Positions 1 through 7,086 of a DNA stretch of 64,000 bases are shown one piece after another. The DNA is from Urbifossiella sp046350095 (lineage in GTDB: Bacteria; Planctomycetota; Planctomycetia; Gemmatales; Gemmataceae): contig JAXMBA010000007.1 of assembly GCA_046350095.1 (NCBI GenBank), forward strand, positions 376,514 to 440,513. Direction: 5' to 3'. The notes beneath the pieces were generated by a model that saw only the letters and a program-made list of their open reading frames with translations, made no database searches and was not told the DNA's origin. The first letter of the stretch is position 1, and every line of letters begins with the position of its first letter. A program made the position numbers and the translations under genes.

Positions 1-2
1 CG

Positions 3-38
3 TCCCGTTTCGGGACTTGGTTTGTCCCGAAACGGGTC
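3..38. other. Perfect inverted repeat at window start
   Basis: CCCGTTTCGGGAC at 4-16 is repeated as its exact reverse complement at 24-36 with a 7-base spacer, and each arm is itself nearly palindromic. It could be an operator or a transcription stop. It lies downstream of the minus-strand small-gene cluster (142-938). What lies to its left is outside the window. Positions 39-141 show no gene. Confidence 0.5.
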
Positions 39-141
39 ATGCGTTCCCTCTCCTCTTCTCCTCCCAATCACCTAACGAGCGTGCATCGCATCTGGTCGAA
101 TGGTCCGGCCGCTGACGCGGCCGAGCCTGAACCCAGCTTCG

Positions 142-490
142 CTATCCCGTAACCTGCGGGGCGCTGATCGTGAGTTCGCCAAGCAGTTCGAGCAGTCCCA
201 TGACTTGCTTCATCTGCTCGCCCCGACGCCGGATGAGTGACTGCCGAGCGGCATCACGCTGGGGTTCGTCGCCGAGGGTGTGGGGGGGGTAGGTCGAGCG
301 TTTCGGCGTCAGGAAGCAGGTTCGATCCGTACTTGGAGCGGAACTGGAGAACGCCCAAGTTCAACTTCGGCGGTAAGAGTTGGCCACTCAGAGCCAACTG
401 CTGCTTCTTGAGTTCCCCGGCAAGGTGTAGCAGGAACTCCCGGATCGCTGTCCGGTCGTGCTTCGTGTTCTTCATGATGGTGCTGTTCAC
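142..490 (-). CDS. Small protein of unknown function, frame broken at an 8-G tract
   Basis: Read without correction, this gene starts at 490 and stops at 254 (78 aa), ending in a low-complexity proline/arginine tail. The tail begins at a run of eight G (282-289, plus strand). Removing one base from that run joins the frame to another open frame that continues to a TAG at 142, giving about 115 aa with a plausible soluble helical C-terminus (…QMKQVMGLLELLGELT…). The start overlaps the stop of the preceding gene by four bases (ATGA), so the three small minus-strand genes form one unit. The broken frame could be a sequencing error, a decayed gene or a phase-variable switch. Function is unknown. 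Confidence 0.55.
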
Positions 491-690
491 GGAAAAAACT
501 CCTTCGGTTGGTTCACGGACTTCGCCGTGTTCTTGGTGATGAACTTCTCGATTTCGGCTTCGGCGATCCGCACCGAGCCGCGGACCCTGACGGCCCTAAT
601 GGCCCCGACCGACCGTAGCCGGTCGAGGGATCGCACAGAGATGCGGAGCCGATCCGCAGCTTCACTCTTGGTGAGCAACGGGATGGTCAT
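487..690 (-). CDS. Excisionase-like helix-turn-helix DNA-binding protein
   Basis: A 67-residue protein with the compact MerR/excisionase helix-turn-helix pattern: LTKSEAADRLRISVRSLDRL followed by a basic wing (VRGSVRIAEAEIEKFI). Such proteins act in element excision or as small repressors. It overlaps the upstream gene's stop and the downstream gene's start by four bases each, so the cluster 938-142 is translationally coupled. With the integrase at 2289-3578, a recombination-directionality or control role is plausible but inferred. An ordinary helix-turn-helix repressor is the alternative. Confidence 0.7.
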   Translation of the reverse strand: MTIPLLTKSEAADRLRISVRSLDRLRSVGAIRAVRVRGSVRIAEAEIEKFITKNTAKSVNQPKEFFP

Positions 691-938
691 GATGCCTCTC
701 CTATACCCGTGACGGGCGTTGCGTCGTCCGAAGCCTGCTCATACCGAGCGTCGATCAGTCGCAGTTCGTCCCCGATGAGGACGACATCCGACTCGGTGAA
801 GATGCGGACATGACCCGCTCGGCTGACGGGCTGGATGTGTCGGGACCGGATGACGTATTCGATCCGGTGCAGCGACTCACCGAGTCGCCGGGCGATTTCC
901 CCGACCGTGGGGACTGGTTTGGTTGTCGGTGGTGACAT
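687..938 (-). CDS. Small helix-turn-helix protein (MerR/excisionase-like)
   Basis: An open frame reaches back to 1016, but the ATG at 938 is preceded by AAGGAG at 5-6 bases and gives an 83-residue protein beginning MSPPTTKPVPTVGEIARRLG. The segment VGEIARRLGESLHRIEYVIR followed by a short basic loop and RIFTESDVVLI reads as a winged helix-turn-helix of the MerR/excisionase type. It is first in the minus-strand trio and sits beside the palindromes at 1065-1097, a likely operator. Target and partner are unknown. Confidence 0.65.
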   Translation of the reverse strand: MSPPTTKPVPTVGEIARRLGESLHRIEYVIRSRHIQPVSRAGHVRIFTESDVVLIGDELRLIDARYEQASDDATPVTGIGEAS

Positions 939-1012
939 TGCTCTCCTTCTTGTGTTGCGTGTCGGGTTCACCGTGCGGCGAACTCGGCACTGCTCAACAA
1001 GAAGGCGAGCGG

Positions 1013-1097
1013 TCACAAAAAAGTGAAATGACCAGCGGCTTCCCGATGAAATCGGGTGAGAAAGTGGTCATGACCAGTTCGGGGTGGTCATGACCAC
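1013..1097. promoter_or_regulatory. Operator-like cluster with two TGGTCATGACCA palindromes
   Basis: The perfect palindrome TGGTCATGACCA occurs at 1065-1076 and again at 1085-1096, start to start 20 bp, about two helical turns. A half copy (TGACCA) lies at 1029-1034. In the same stretch are a CCCGAT/ATCGGG hairpin (1042-1056) and TCAC/GTGA arms around a run of six A (1013-1026). The cluster lies upstream of the helix-turn-helix gene starting at 938 and just past the 3' end of the gene ending at 1114, so it probably binds a dimeric repressor of the trio. Confidence 0.5.
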
Positions 1098-1113
1098 TGG
1101 GGATGGAAGGGCG

Positions 1114-2121
1114 TCACCGACGGCGGCGGGGGCGATTGTCGTCGCGGTTTTCGAGCAGAGTTTTCACCATCTTCACAACGCGCTCGGGCGGCACGACGCC
1201 GCTCTCAATGTTTTCGATGATCGCGTTGGCTTCGTAGCCCGTCAGGTGTTTGCGGACGTAGGCGATGGCGGCTTTCTCCGTCATTTCACCGCCTGCGCCC
1301 CCGACCTCCTCGTGCCATTCCACCGCGTCGGCCACGGGATCGCCTCCGGCCTCGGCCTTGTCGTCCGCCGCTTTGTCGAAGCCGATCTTCCCCGAGCGTT
1401 TCAGTCCGCGATACCCGTCTGGCCGGGGGCGCAGGCGCAGGTCGTCAGCGATTTCGGTCCACGCCTCCGACTTCGAGATCATCGCCCTCGATTTCACCCC
1501 GAGCGCTCTGGCGATCTCGTTCCGGCCGAACATATCTCGGGCCGACTCGACTGCCCCTTTGCGGTCGCCTTGTACGGCTTCCCTCAACGACTTCAACGCC
1601 CCGGCACGGCGGGCGGCGTACTCGCGGATCGCGGCGTCCAGCTTCGGCTGGGTCCAACTTCTCAACGGCGGCGTTTGTTCCGCTGTGGCCGGCGGCGGCG
1701 CTCCTTGCCCGACGACGGCGGTGGCCGGTTGGCTCTGCTGCCGCAAGTAGCGGAGGACGGCTTCGAGCGCGTCTTCAACCTGCTCGACGCCCTGTAACTG
1801 GTCGGCCGGGGGCCGGGGCGGGTGGTCGCCCTTCCCGTACTGACCGAGGTAGCGGTCGGCGTTCTTGAGCGCCTGAATACCCACCCCCACCCCGATGCCG
1901 GCCAGTGTGTCGTACCCTTGAAGAGAAATCATCTCCTCCAACACTGACTCGATCCACCATTCCAGATCGCTCACGGCATTGATGCCCCCCATCGGCCACC
2001 GGCCTTCCCACCATGTCATGCCGACTGGCGGAGTGGCCGGTTCGTACCTGCCCTCGAAGTAATCGGGATCGTCCTTGCAGTCGAGGAAGACGGGTTCTTC
2101 GGACGGGTCGTGTGTGTGCAT
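1114..2121 (-). CDS. Mobile-element protein of unknown function
   Basis: The start at 2121 (MHTHDPSEEP) is preceded by GAAGGAG at about 8 bases; the open frame extends further up to 2232 without a ribosome site. The 335-residue product is soluble. Its N-terminal part has a Gly-rich segment (LAGIGVGVGIQAL), the centre a long helical stretch, and the C-terminal half a helix-turn-helix-like stretch (RNEIARALGVKSRAMISKSE) followed by acidic and basic regions. It lies downstream of the integrase on the same strand, a usual place for element-specific accessory genes. No family is recognised. Confidence 0.6.
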   Translation of the reverse strand: MHTHDPSEEPVFLDCKDDPDYFEGRYEPATPPVGMTWWEGRWPMGGINAVSDLEWWIESVLEEMISLQGYDTLAGIGVGVGIQALKNADRYLGQYGKGDHPPRPPADQLQGVEQVEDALEAVLRYLRQQSQPATAVVGQGAPPPATAEQTPPLRSWTQPKLDAAIREYAARRAGALKSLREAVQGDRKGAVESARDMFGRNEIARALGVKSRAMISKSEAWTEIADDLRLRPRPDGYRGLKRSGKIGFDKAADDKAEAGGDPVADAVEWHEEVGGAGGEMTEKAAIAYVRKHLTGYEANAIIENIESGVVPPERVVKMVKTLLENRDDNRPRRRR

Positions 2122-2288
2122 GGCGATGCTCCTTCGCCTGTTCGCCGACGCGCCAGCTGCGCTCGCGGTGCCGGTCACGATCATCTGGTTTTGCCCAAGC
2201 GGGGTTTGCGGCCGAAAATGCGACACGCCCACCGCGCCACCCGTCCATTGTAAGGCCGGTGGTGGCGAAAGTGGGCGAGCGGGGCGGG

Positions 2289-3578
2289 TTATCGCAGGTC
2301 GAGGGCTTCAAGTGCTTTGATGGCCGGCTCCATCTCGTAGAGGCTGTCGTCGTCGTAGGTGGCGGTGGTGAGCCGGATGTCCGAGTGCCGCATAAAGAGT
2401 TGCCGCAGTTTCGGCGGGATGCCGGCCACGCCGAGCATCGTGTTCGCCGAGTGCCGAAGGGCGTGGAAGTCGGCAACCCGTCCGAGGTCGTCCCGGTAGG
2501 CGATCCCCGCCGCCCGCAGGTCGCGGCGGAAAATCTTGTTCGCCTTGCCCGACACCGTGAATAACGGATCGGTCCGTTTCTTGCCCGTGTCGGCGACCCA
2601 CTGCCGCAACTCTTCGGCGAGGGCCGGGACCAACAGCAGCTTGGCGTCTTCGCCATTCTTGGTGAACTCGCCCGGCAGTTCGAGGGCCGGGACCGGCTTT
2701 CGGTCCAAGTTGAGGAAGGCGACCCGGAGGGCAGCAAGTTCGGCTTGCCGCAGCCCGGTCAGCACCGCCGTCTTGTACAACAACGCCCGCTCCCGTCCGA
2801 GCAGCCGGTAGCGTTCCTGCGTTTCGGGTTGAAGGTCCGCCGCCCACTCCCGCACCGCTGTCTTGGGTAAGCCGTCCGGTCGTCGCCCACCCTTATTGAC
2901 CGAGGCTTCCCGCAGCGGGCGTTCCCGCGTGGCGGCGAGTAGTTTTTGCAGTTCAGTCGGGGTGAGCGACCGGCGCTCCCGCACCGGCTTGCCCTGTGGC
3001 TTGACGACGTTCTCAAGCGGGTTGACGGGGAGCCGCCCCTTCTTCTTGAGCCAGACAGCGAACGCATTCGCCGCCGTGCGATGAACCATCTTCGTGCTGG
3101 CAGCGACGGGCAAACCACGGACCTTGCCCGTGCCTTTGGTCATGCCCGCCAAGTAGCGGTCGAGGCGGTCGGCGGTCAGTTCGGCGAGCTTCTTGATGCC
3201 GGCGGTGCGGAAGATCAGCTTGAGGATGCGTTGTTTCTCGTGCATGTAGAACGGCGTGCGACCTTCTTGGGTGAGCGCCGCCAGATACTCGACCATGTGT
3301 TCCTCGACCGCCCGTTCGAGGTGCGGCTTGTACGGGTTCACCAGCCCCGCCTCGCCCCGCTCCCGGTGGCGGATGATGTCGGTGAGCATCGCCTGACTTG
3401 CCTGCTTGTCGGTCGCCAGCGGCACCATCACTTTGTTCCCGCCGTCCTTCCAGCAGCCGTACCACTTCTCCGATTCGATCTGTTGCTTGATCGCCCCCGG
3501 CGTCCCCTTCGGGACGCGGGTGCCGTTGCCGTCACCATTGACGTAGACCGTCGTAAGTTTCCTTTGGAGCCATGCCAT
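2289..3578 (-). CDS. Tyrosine recombinase / integrase
   Basis: A 429-residue site-specific recombinase of the phage integrase family. The C-terminal catalytic domain shows the first Arg in TGLRQAELAALR, the His-x-x-Arg box HALRHS, a degenerate third-His region (FMRHSDIRLT) and the nucleophile Tyr in TATYDDD. The N-terminal third resembles a core-binding domain preceded by an arm domain. The ATG at 3578 has GGAGGATCAACA in front of it. It reads away from the tRNA-Thr fragment at 3786-3827, the usual arrangement of an integrase next to its attachment site. It probably integrates and excises the element that extends beyond the left window edge. Confidence 0.93.
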   Translation of the reverse strand: MAWLQRKLTTVYVNGDGNGTRVPKGTPGAIKQQIESEKWYGCWKDGGNKVMVPLATDKQASQAMLTDIIRHRERGEAGLVNPYKPHLERAVEEHMVEYLAALTQEGRTPFYMHEKQRILKLIFRTAGIKKLAELTADRLDRYLAGMTKGTGKVRGLPVAASTKMVHRTAANAFAVWLKKKGRLPVNPLENVVKPQGKPVRERRSLTPTELQKLLAATRERPLREASVNKGGRRPDGLPKTAVREWAADLQPETQERYRLLGRERALLYKTAVLTGLRQAELAALRVAFLNLDRKPVPALELPGEFTKNGEDAKLLLVPALAEELRQWVADTGKKRTDPLFTVSGKANKIFRRDLRAAGIAYRDDLGRVADFHALRHSANTMLGVAGIPPKLRQLFMRHSDIRLTTATYDDDSLYEMEPAIKALEALDLR

Positions 3579-3785
3579 TGTTGATCCTCCGATATGGGGT
3601 TCATCCGAGGTCGTTTGCCCCCGTGTTTGCCCCCATTCTAGGCTCAGGATGGCATGGTCAGACGTGGCAAGACCGGACGTTGAAGACCAGATATTATCAT
3701 AAGCTGTTGAAAAATAAAGACTTGTCGAGCGTGGGCTAGGGCTGACTCAGCTTGGCGAGGGATAGCACAACCGATGTGCTGCTCA

Positions 3786-3827
3786 TTCGTAAAGCTGGGG
3801 TCCAGAGTTCAAATCTCTGAGGCGGCT
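3786..3827 (+). other. 3' half of tRNA-Thr(CGU), probable attachment site
   Basis: From 3786 the sequence fits a tRNA from the anticodon loop onwards: TTCGTAA loop (anticodon CGT), AGCTG as 3' anticodon stem, GGGTC variable loop, CAGAG/CTCTG T-stem around TTCAAAT, then AGGCGGC as 3' acceptor strand and T as discriminator. The bases before 3786 do not pair with AGCTG, and no acceptor 5' strand (GCCGCCT) is seen upstream. This is therefore a 3' fragment, as left when an element integrates into a tRNA gene with the crossover near the anticodon loop. The intact copy would lie left of the window. Confidence 0.65.
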
Positions 3828-3834
3828 CTGACGT

Positions 3835-3868
3835 AAACGCCGCAAATGGAAGCATTTGCGGCGTTTTT
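3835..3868 (+). terminator. Rho-independent terminator after the tRNA fragment
   Basis: AAACGCCGCAAATG (3835-3848) pairs perfectly with CATTTGCGGCGTTT (3853-3866) around a GAAG loop, and the 3' arm runs into a T tract. It is only 8 bases past the tRNA 3' end, so it is probably the original terminator of the tRNA gene. This supports the orientation given for the fragment. Confidence 0.85.
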
Positions 3869-3905
3869 CTTTGTCTTGGTCGTTGTCGTCATCACCCCTC
3901 ACGAA

Positions 3906-4052
3906 CTTGGTTGTACCCAAACTTTGGCCTCGCCGGGTACAACCAATTGCGACGTTCGTTCGGAACCGGCCCATCGTTCCCGGACTTCTTGGTTGTACCG
4001 TTGGTTGTACCCGGCGTCGGCCTGGGGCGTCTCACGGGGTCTGGTTGTACCC
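3906..4052. repeat. Five copies of TTGGTTGTACCC (four direct, one inverted)
   Basis: Copies at 3907-3918, 3989-3999, 4001-4012 and 4042-4052 run in the plus direction, and 3935-3946 is the inverted copy. The first and the inverted copy form a hairpin-capable pair; the third and fourth are almost contiguous. The cluster starts about 40 bp beyond the tRNA terminator, on the side away from the integrase. The overlapping short frames here look like by-products of the repeat. Likely roles are recombinase arm sites or repressor sites; the rest of 3869-4210 shows nothing else. Confidence 0.6.
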
Positions 4053-4213
4053 GCAAAGCTGCGGGGGCAACGTGATGCACGCCGGGAACGGCTCGGAGCC
4101 ACGGGATCGACCCCATCTGTTACGGGATGCTGGCGACCGTCAACTTGCCGTCAGTTCGATAAAATGCTCCCGTCGCCCCAGACGCCTCGGAAAGCGACCG
4201 CCAGGAGAACATG

Positions 4214-4510
4214 ATGTCCGTGGTCGGATACGTCGGGTGTAACTCGCGGGCGACGATGGAACGGCAGCAGGCCGAGATCACCCAATGCTGTGAGAAGAAC
4301 GGTTGGAAGCTGGCAGGCTTCCTGGTCAACCGCGACCACCTGTACCTGCGGGATGTGGTGAACGCCGGGCTGGTCCATACCCTCGTGGTGGCCCACACGA
4401 ACGACCTCCCGTTCATGTACGAGGAGGATCGGGAACGGCTGTTTAAGGCCCTCGCGGATCATGGAGCCGGCATCGTGTCGGTGTCCGAGGGCGAAGTCCA
4501 GCCCTTCTAA
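4214..4510 (+). CDS. Resolvase-like N-terminal domain protein, probably non-catalytic
   Basis: A 98-residue protein (ATG 4214; an adjacent ATG lies at 4211; AGGAG at 4203). It follows the fold order of a serine-recombinase catalytic domain: a starting strand (VVGYVGCNSR), a helix ERQQAEITQCCEKNGWKLAG, a strand LVVAHTNDLPF and a last strand IVSVSEGE. The usual Arg/Ser catalytic context and the DNA-binding C-terminus are missing, so a domesticated or decayed relative is more likely than an active enzyme. It stands alone between the repeat cluster and the convergent transporter gene. Confidence 0.5.
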   Translation: MSVVGYVGCNSRATMERQQAEITQCCEKNGWKLAGFLVNRDHLYLRDVVNAGLVHTLVVAHTNDLPFMYEEDRERLFKALADHGAGIVSVSEGEVQPF

Positions 4511-4558
4511 CGGGTGAGCGGGGTCTGTTCGGTCTACCCGATCCGAAGCTCGACTCAC

Positions 4559-5665
4559 TCACGCCCTGGTGAGGGGTGTGTACTCGGCACCCAGCGTCGA
4601 GGCCGGCGTGCCGGTGGTAGCCGAGGCGTGTTCGCAGCACTCGGACGCGAGCCGCCGGCTCACGGCCCCGGCGAAGAGGTGCTGGACGAGGTTGTACGCC
4701 AGCACCGGGAGGATCGCCGCCGGCACCCCCGACAGGGCGGCTCCGGCCATCACCAGCCCGGTGCCGTTGTTCGTCATTCCAAGGCCGAACACCAGCGACC
4801 GCCGCTGCGAGTCGCCGGCCCCGACCAGCCGGGCCACCGCCCACCCCGCCGCGAACCCGCTCCCGCACAGCACGCCCACGGCGGCGACCACCAACGCCAG
4901 GTAGTCCCAATCCGGGGCGGCGGCGACGGACGGCAGGGAGGCGGTCGCGTTGGCGTAGCACAGCACCAGCAGCACGAGCGTCCCCGCCGCCTTCAAGCCG
5001 GGCTGGACGCAGGACACCACCTTCGGCCCGATGAGCCGTCGCAGAACCATGCCGGCTACAGACGGGATCACCACGCTCACGACCAGGAACGTGACGGTGC
5101 CGGGGCCGAGTAGTCCGGGGGTGTTGCCGTCCGCATTCAGGGGGCCGACGGCAGCAAGGGCGAGCGGGGTGGTGAGCGGGCTGAGGACGGTCGAGGCGAC
5201 CACCAGGCCGAGGCTCAGGGCGGCACTCCCGCCCGCGTGCTGGGACCACGCGGCGGACGACCCGGCCACCGGCATCGCCGCCACGATCCCCAGACCGGCG
5301 ATCAGGCACCGGGCCTCGTCCGGGTCGTGCCTCCACCCCAACACCGCCGCCAGCCCCGCGACGACGGCCAGCGGCACGGCGACGGTCGCCGCGACCCCGG
5401 CGAGCAGGGCCACCGGCCTCCGCACCACCCCGGCCAAGTCGGTCGCGTCCGCCGCCAGTCCCGCGTGGAACAGCAGGAACGCGAGGAGTACCATCGGCAG
5501 CGAGATCGTTCCCGCCATGCCCGTGTCCAGCACGGTGGTGTGGCGGATGGCCGATCCCGCCCACGGCCAGACGGCGGCGAGCAAGTACGCCCCGACCAGC
5601 AGCCACAGGAAGTGGCGGTGCAGCCACCCGTTCGCCCGCCCCAAAACCCCGTTGCGTCCGGCCAT
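4559..5665 (-). CDS. Bile acid:sodium symporter (BASS) family transporter
   Basis: A 368-residue protein with nine to ten membrane segments. The BASS signature is visible in MPVAGSSAAWSQHAGG followed by LSLGLVVASTVLSPLTTP, and in the second repeat GLGMTNNGTGLVMAGA. Members move organic anions with sodium; the arsenite pump Acr3 is a distant relative, but its conserved Cys context is not seen here. The first membrane segment follows a short basic N-terminus (HRHFLWLLVGAYLLAAV). It is convergent with the gene at 4214 and divergent from the exported protein at 5844. Substrate cannot be told from sequence. Confidence 0.8.
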   Translation of the reverse strand: MAGRNGVLGRANGWLHRHFLWLLVGAYLLAAVWPWAGSAIRHTTVLDTGMAGTISLPMVLLAFLLFHAGLAADATDLAGVVRRPVALLAGVAATVAVPLAVVAGLAAVLGWRHDPDEARCLIAGLGIVAAMPVAGSSAAWSQHAGGSAALSLGLVVASTVLSPLTTPLALAAVGPLNADGNTPGLLGPGTVTFLVVSVVIPSVAGMVLRRLIGPKVVSCVQPGLKAAGTLVLLVLCYANATASLPSVAAAPDWDYLALVVAAVGVLCGSGFAAGWAVARLVGAGDSQRRSLVFGLGMTNNGTGLVMAGAALSGVPAAILPVLAYNLVQHLFAGAVSRRLASECCEHASATTGTPASTLGAEYTPLTRA

Positions 5666-5843
5666 CGCGTGCCTCCGGTTCGGCGTGTGGTGCCAGAACG
5701 CGGTGGATGGTAGCCGGGTCGCCTGAGCGGGCCGTGACCGGCGGATAAGAAAAGATTTACCCCCGGCTCACGGTCCACTTACCCGGCCCCGGTACGATCC
5801 CGGTGCCGTGCGGGACACGGTTCCGACCAACACCGAGGTGAGT

Positions 5844-6341
5844 ATGAGCAAGTTCGCGTGCGTGATCGCCCTGGGCGTGGGGCTGCTGGCCGTCGTCGGC
5901 GTCCGGGCGGACGAGGAGAAGGTGCCCCTGGACAAGCTGCCGAAGGCGGTCAAGGAGGCCGTCGAGAAGCGGTTCCCGAAGGTCGACATGAAGGAGGCGT
6001 CGAAGGAGAAGGACGGGGACAAGGTGGTGTACGAGGTGACGCTCAAGAAGGACGGCAAGGCCATCGACGTGACCGTCACCGAGGCCGGGGCGATCACCCT
6101 GATCGAGCAGGAGATCGAGTTCAAGGACTTGCCGAAGGCGGTGGCGAAGACGTTCGAGGAGAAGTACCCGAAGGCCAAGTACGAGATCGTGGAGTCGGTG
6201 ACGAAGGTGGCCGACGGCAAGGAGACGCTCGACTACTACGAGGCCAAGTTGGTGGACGAGAACAAGAAGAAGTGGGAGGTCGAGGTGCTGCCCGACGGCA
6301 AGCTCAAGGGGGCGACCGAGATCAAGGAAGAGAAGAAGTGA
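5844..6341 (+). CDS. Exported PepSY-like protein
   Basis: A 165-residue protein with a signal peptide (MSKFACVIALGVGLLAVVGV) followed by two repeats of the PepSY-like type: LDKLPKAVKEAVEKRFPK… and FKDLPKAVAKTFEEKYPKAK…, each followed by beta strands rich in Lys and Glu. The start at 5844 was chosen because GAGGTGAG precedes it and the signal peptide begins there; the open frame extends to 5808. It lies directly upstream of a two-component system, an arrangement also known for other PepSY-like proteins, so it may modulate the sensor kinase. That role is inference. Confidence 0.75.
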   Translation: MSKFACVIALGVGLLAVVGVRADEEKVPLDKLPKAVKEAVEKRFPKVDMKEASKEKDGDKVVYEVTLKKDGKAIDVTVTEAGAITLIEQEIEFKDLPKAVAKTFEEKYPKAKYEIVESVTKVADGKETLDYYEAKLVDENKKKWEVEVLPDGKLKGATEIKEEKK

Positions 6342-6396
6342 CGCGACCTCCGGCGGGGCACCCGGCCCCGCCGGGCGTGCCCGTGGGAGTGCCGGC

Positions 6397-7086
6397 ATGG
6401 GGTTCCGCATCCTGGTGGTCGAGGACGAGGACGAGATCGCGGACTTCGTGGTCCGCGGCCTCCGCGAAGAGGGGTACGCGGTCGAGCGAGCGGCGGACGG
6501 GGAGGCCGGGTGGCACCACCTCAAGTCCGCCGCCTGGGACGTGGTACTGCTCGACTGGTGGCTGCCGGGCACCGACGGGCTGGGCCTGTTGAAGCGGTTC
6601 CGCCAGGCCGGGCACGCCGCCCCCGTGCTGATGCTGACCGCCCGTGACGCGGTATCCGACCGGGTGAGGGGGCTGGACGGCGGGGCGGACGACTACCTGT
6701 GCAAGCCGTTCGCATTCGAGGAACTGCTCGCCCGCGTCCGGGTCTTGGCCCGCCGCCAGACCCAGGCGACCGGCACGCGGCTGGGCCACGCCGACGTGAC
6801 CGCCGACCTCGCCACCCAGCGGGTCGAGCGGGCCGGGCAGCCGATCCCGTTGACCGCCAAAGAGTACGCCCTGCTGGTGTTCTTCCTCCGGCACCCGAAC
6901 GAGGTGCTGAGCCGCACCCGCATCTACGAGCACGTCTGGGACGAGCGGTACGACGGGCTGTCGAACACCCTCGAAGTCCACGTCATGGAACTCCGTAAGA
7001 AGCTCGAAGCCCGCGGCCCGCGGCTGATCCACACCCTGCGTAACCGGGGCTACCAATTCGGGATCGAAGCGGGGGTCGAGGCGTGA
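6397..7086 (+). CDS. OmpR-family response regulator
   Basis: 229 residues. The receiver domain has the acidic pocket (VVEDED), the phospho-acceptor Asp53 in VVLLDWWLPG, the Thr/Ala switch region MLTARD and Lys103 in CKPF. The C-terminal winged helix (about 130-225) has the usual PLTAKEYALLVFFL and HVMELRKKLE segments. It overlaps the kinase start by four bases (GTGA), so the pair is co-translated. Together with 7083-9250 it forms the first of two response regulator, kinase and permease cassettes. Confidence 0.93.
   Translation: MGFRILVVEDEDEIADFVVRGLREEGYAVERAADGEAGWHHLKSAAWDVVLLDWWLPGTDGLGLLKRFRQAGHAAPVLMLTARDAVSDRVRGLDGGADDYLCKPFAFEELLARVRVLARRQTQATGTRLGHADVTADLATQRVERAGQPIPLTAKEYALLVFFLRHPNEVLSRTRIYEHVWDERYDGLSNTLEVHVMELRKKLEARGPRLIHTLRNRGYQFGIEAGVEA

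Noticed and set aside
3721..3830. Intact tRNA gene
   Set aside because: Only the part from the anticodon loop to the 3' end pairs properly; bases before 3786 fit neither the anticodon stem nor the acceptor.
4443..5627. Long minus-strand frame overlapping the BASS transporter in another phase
   Set aside because: Arg/Gly-rich shadow; the transporter frame has clean membrane segments and family motifs.
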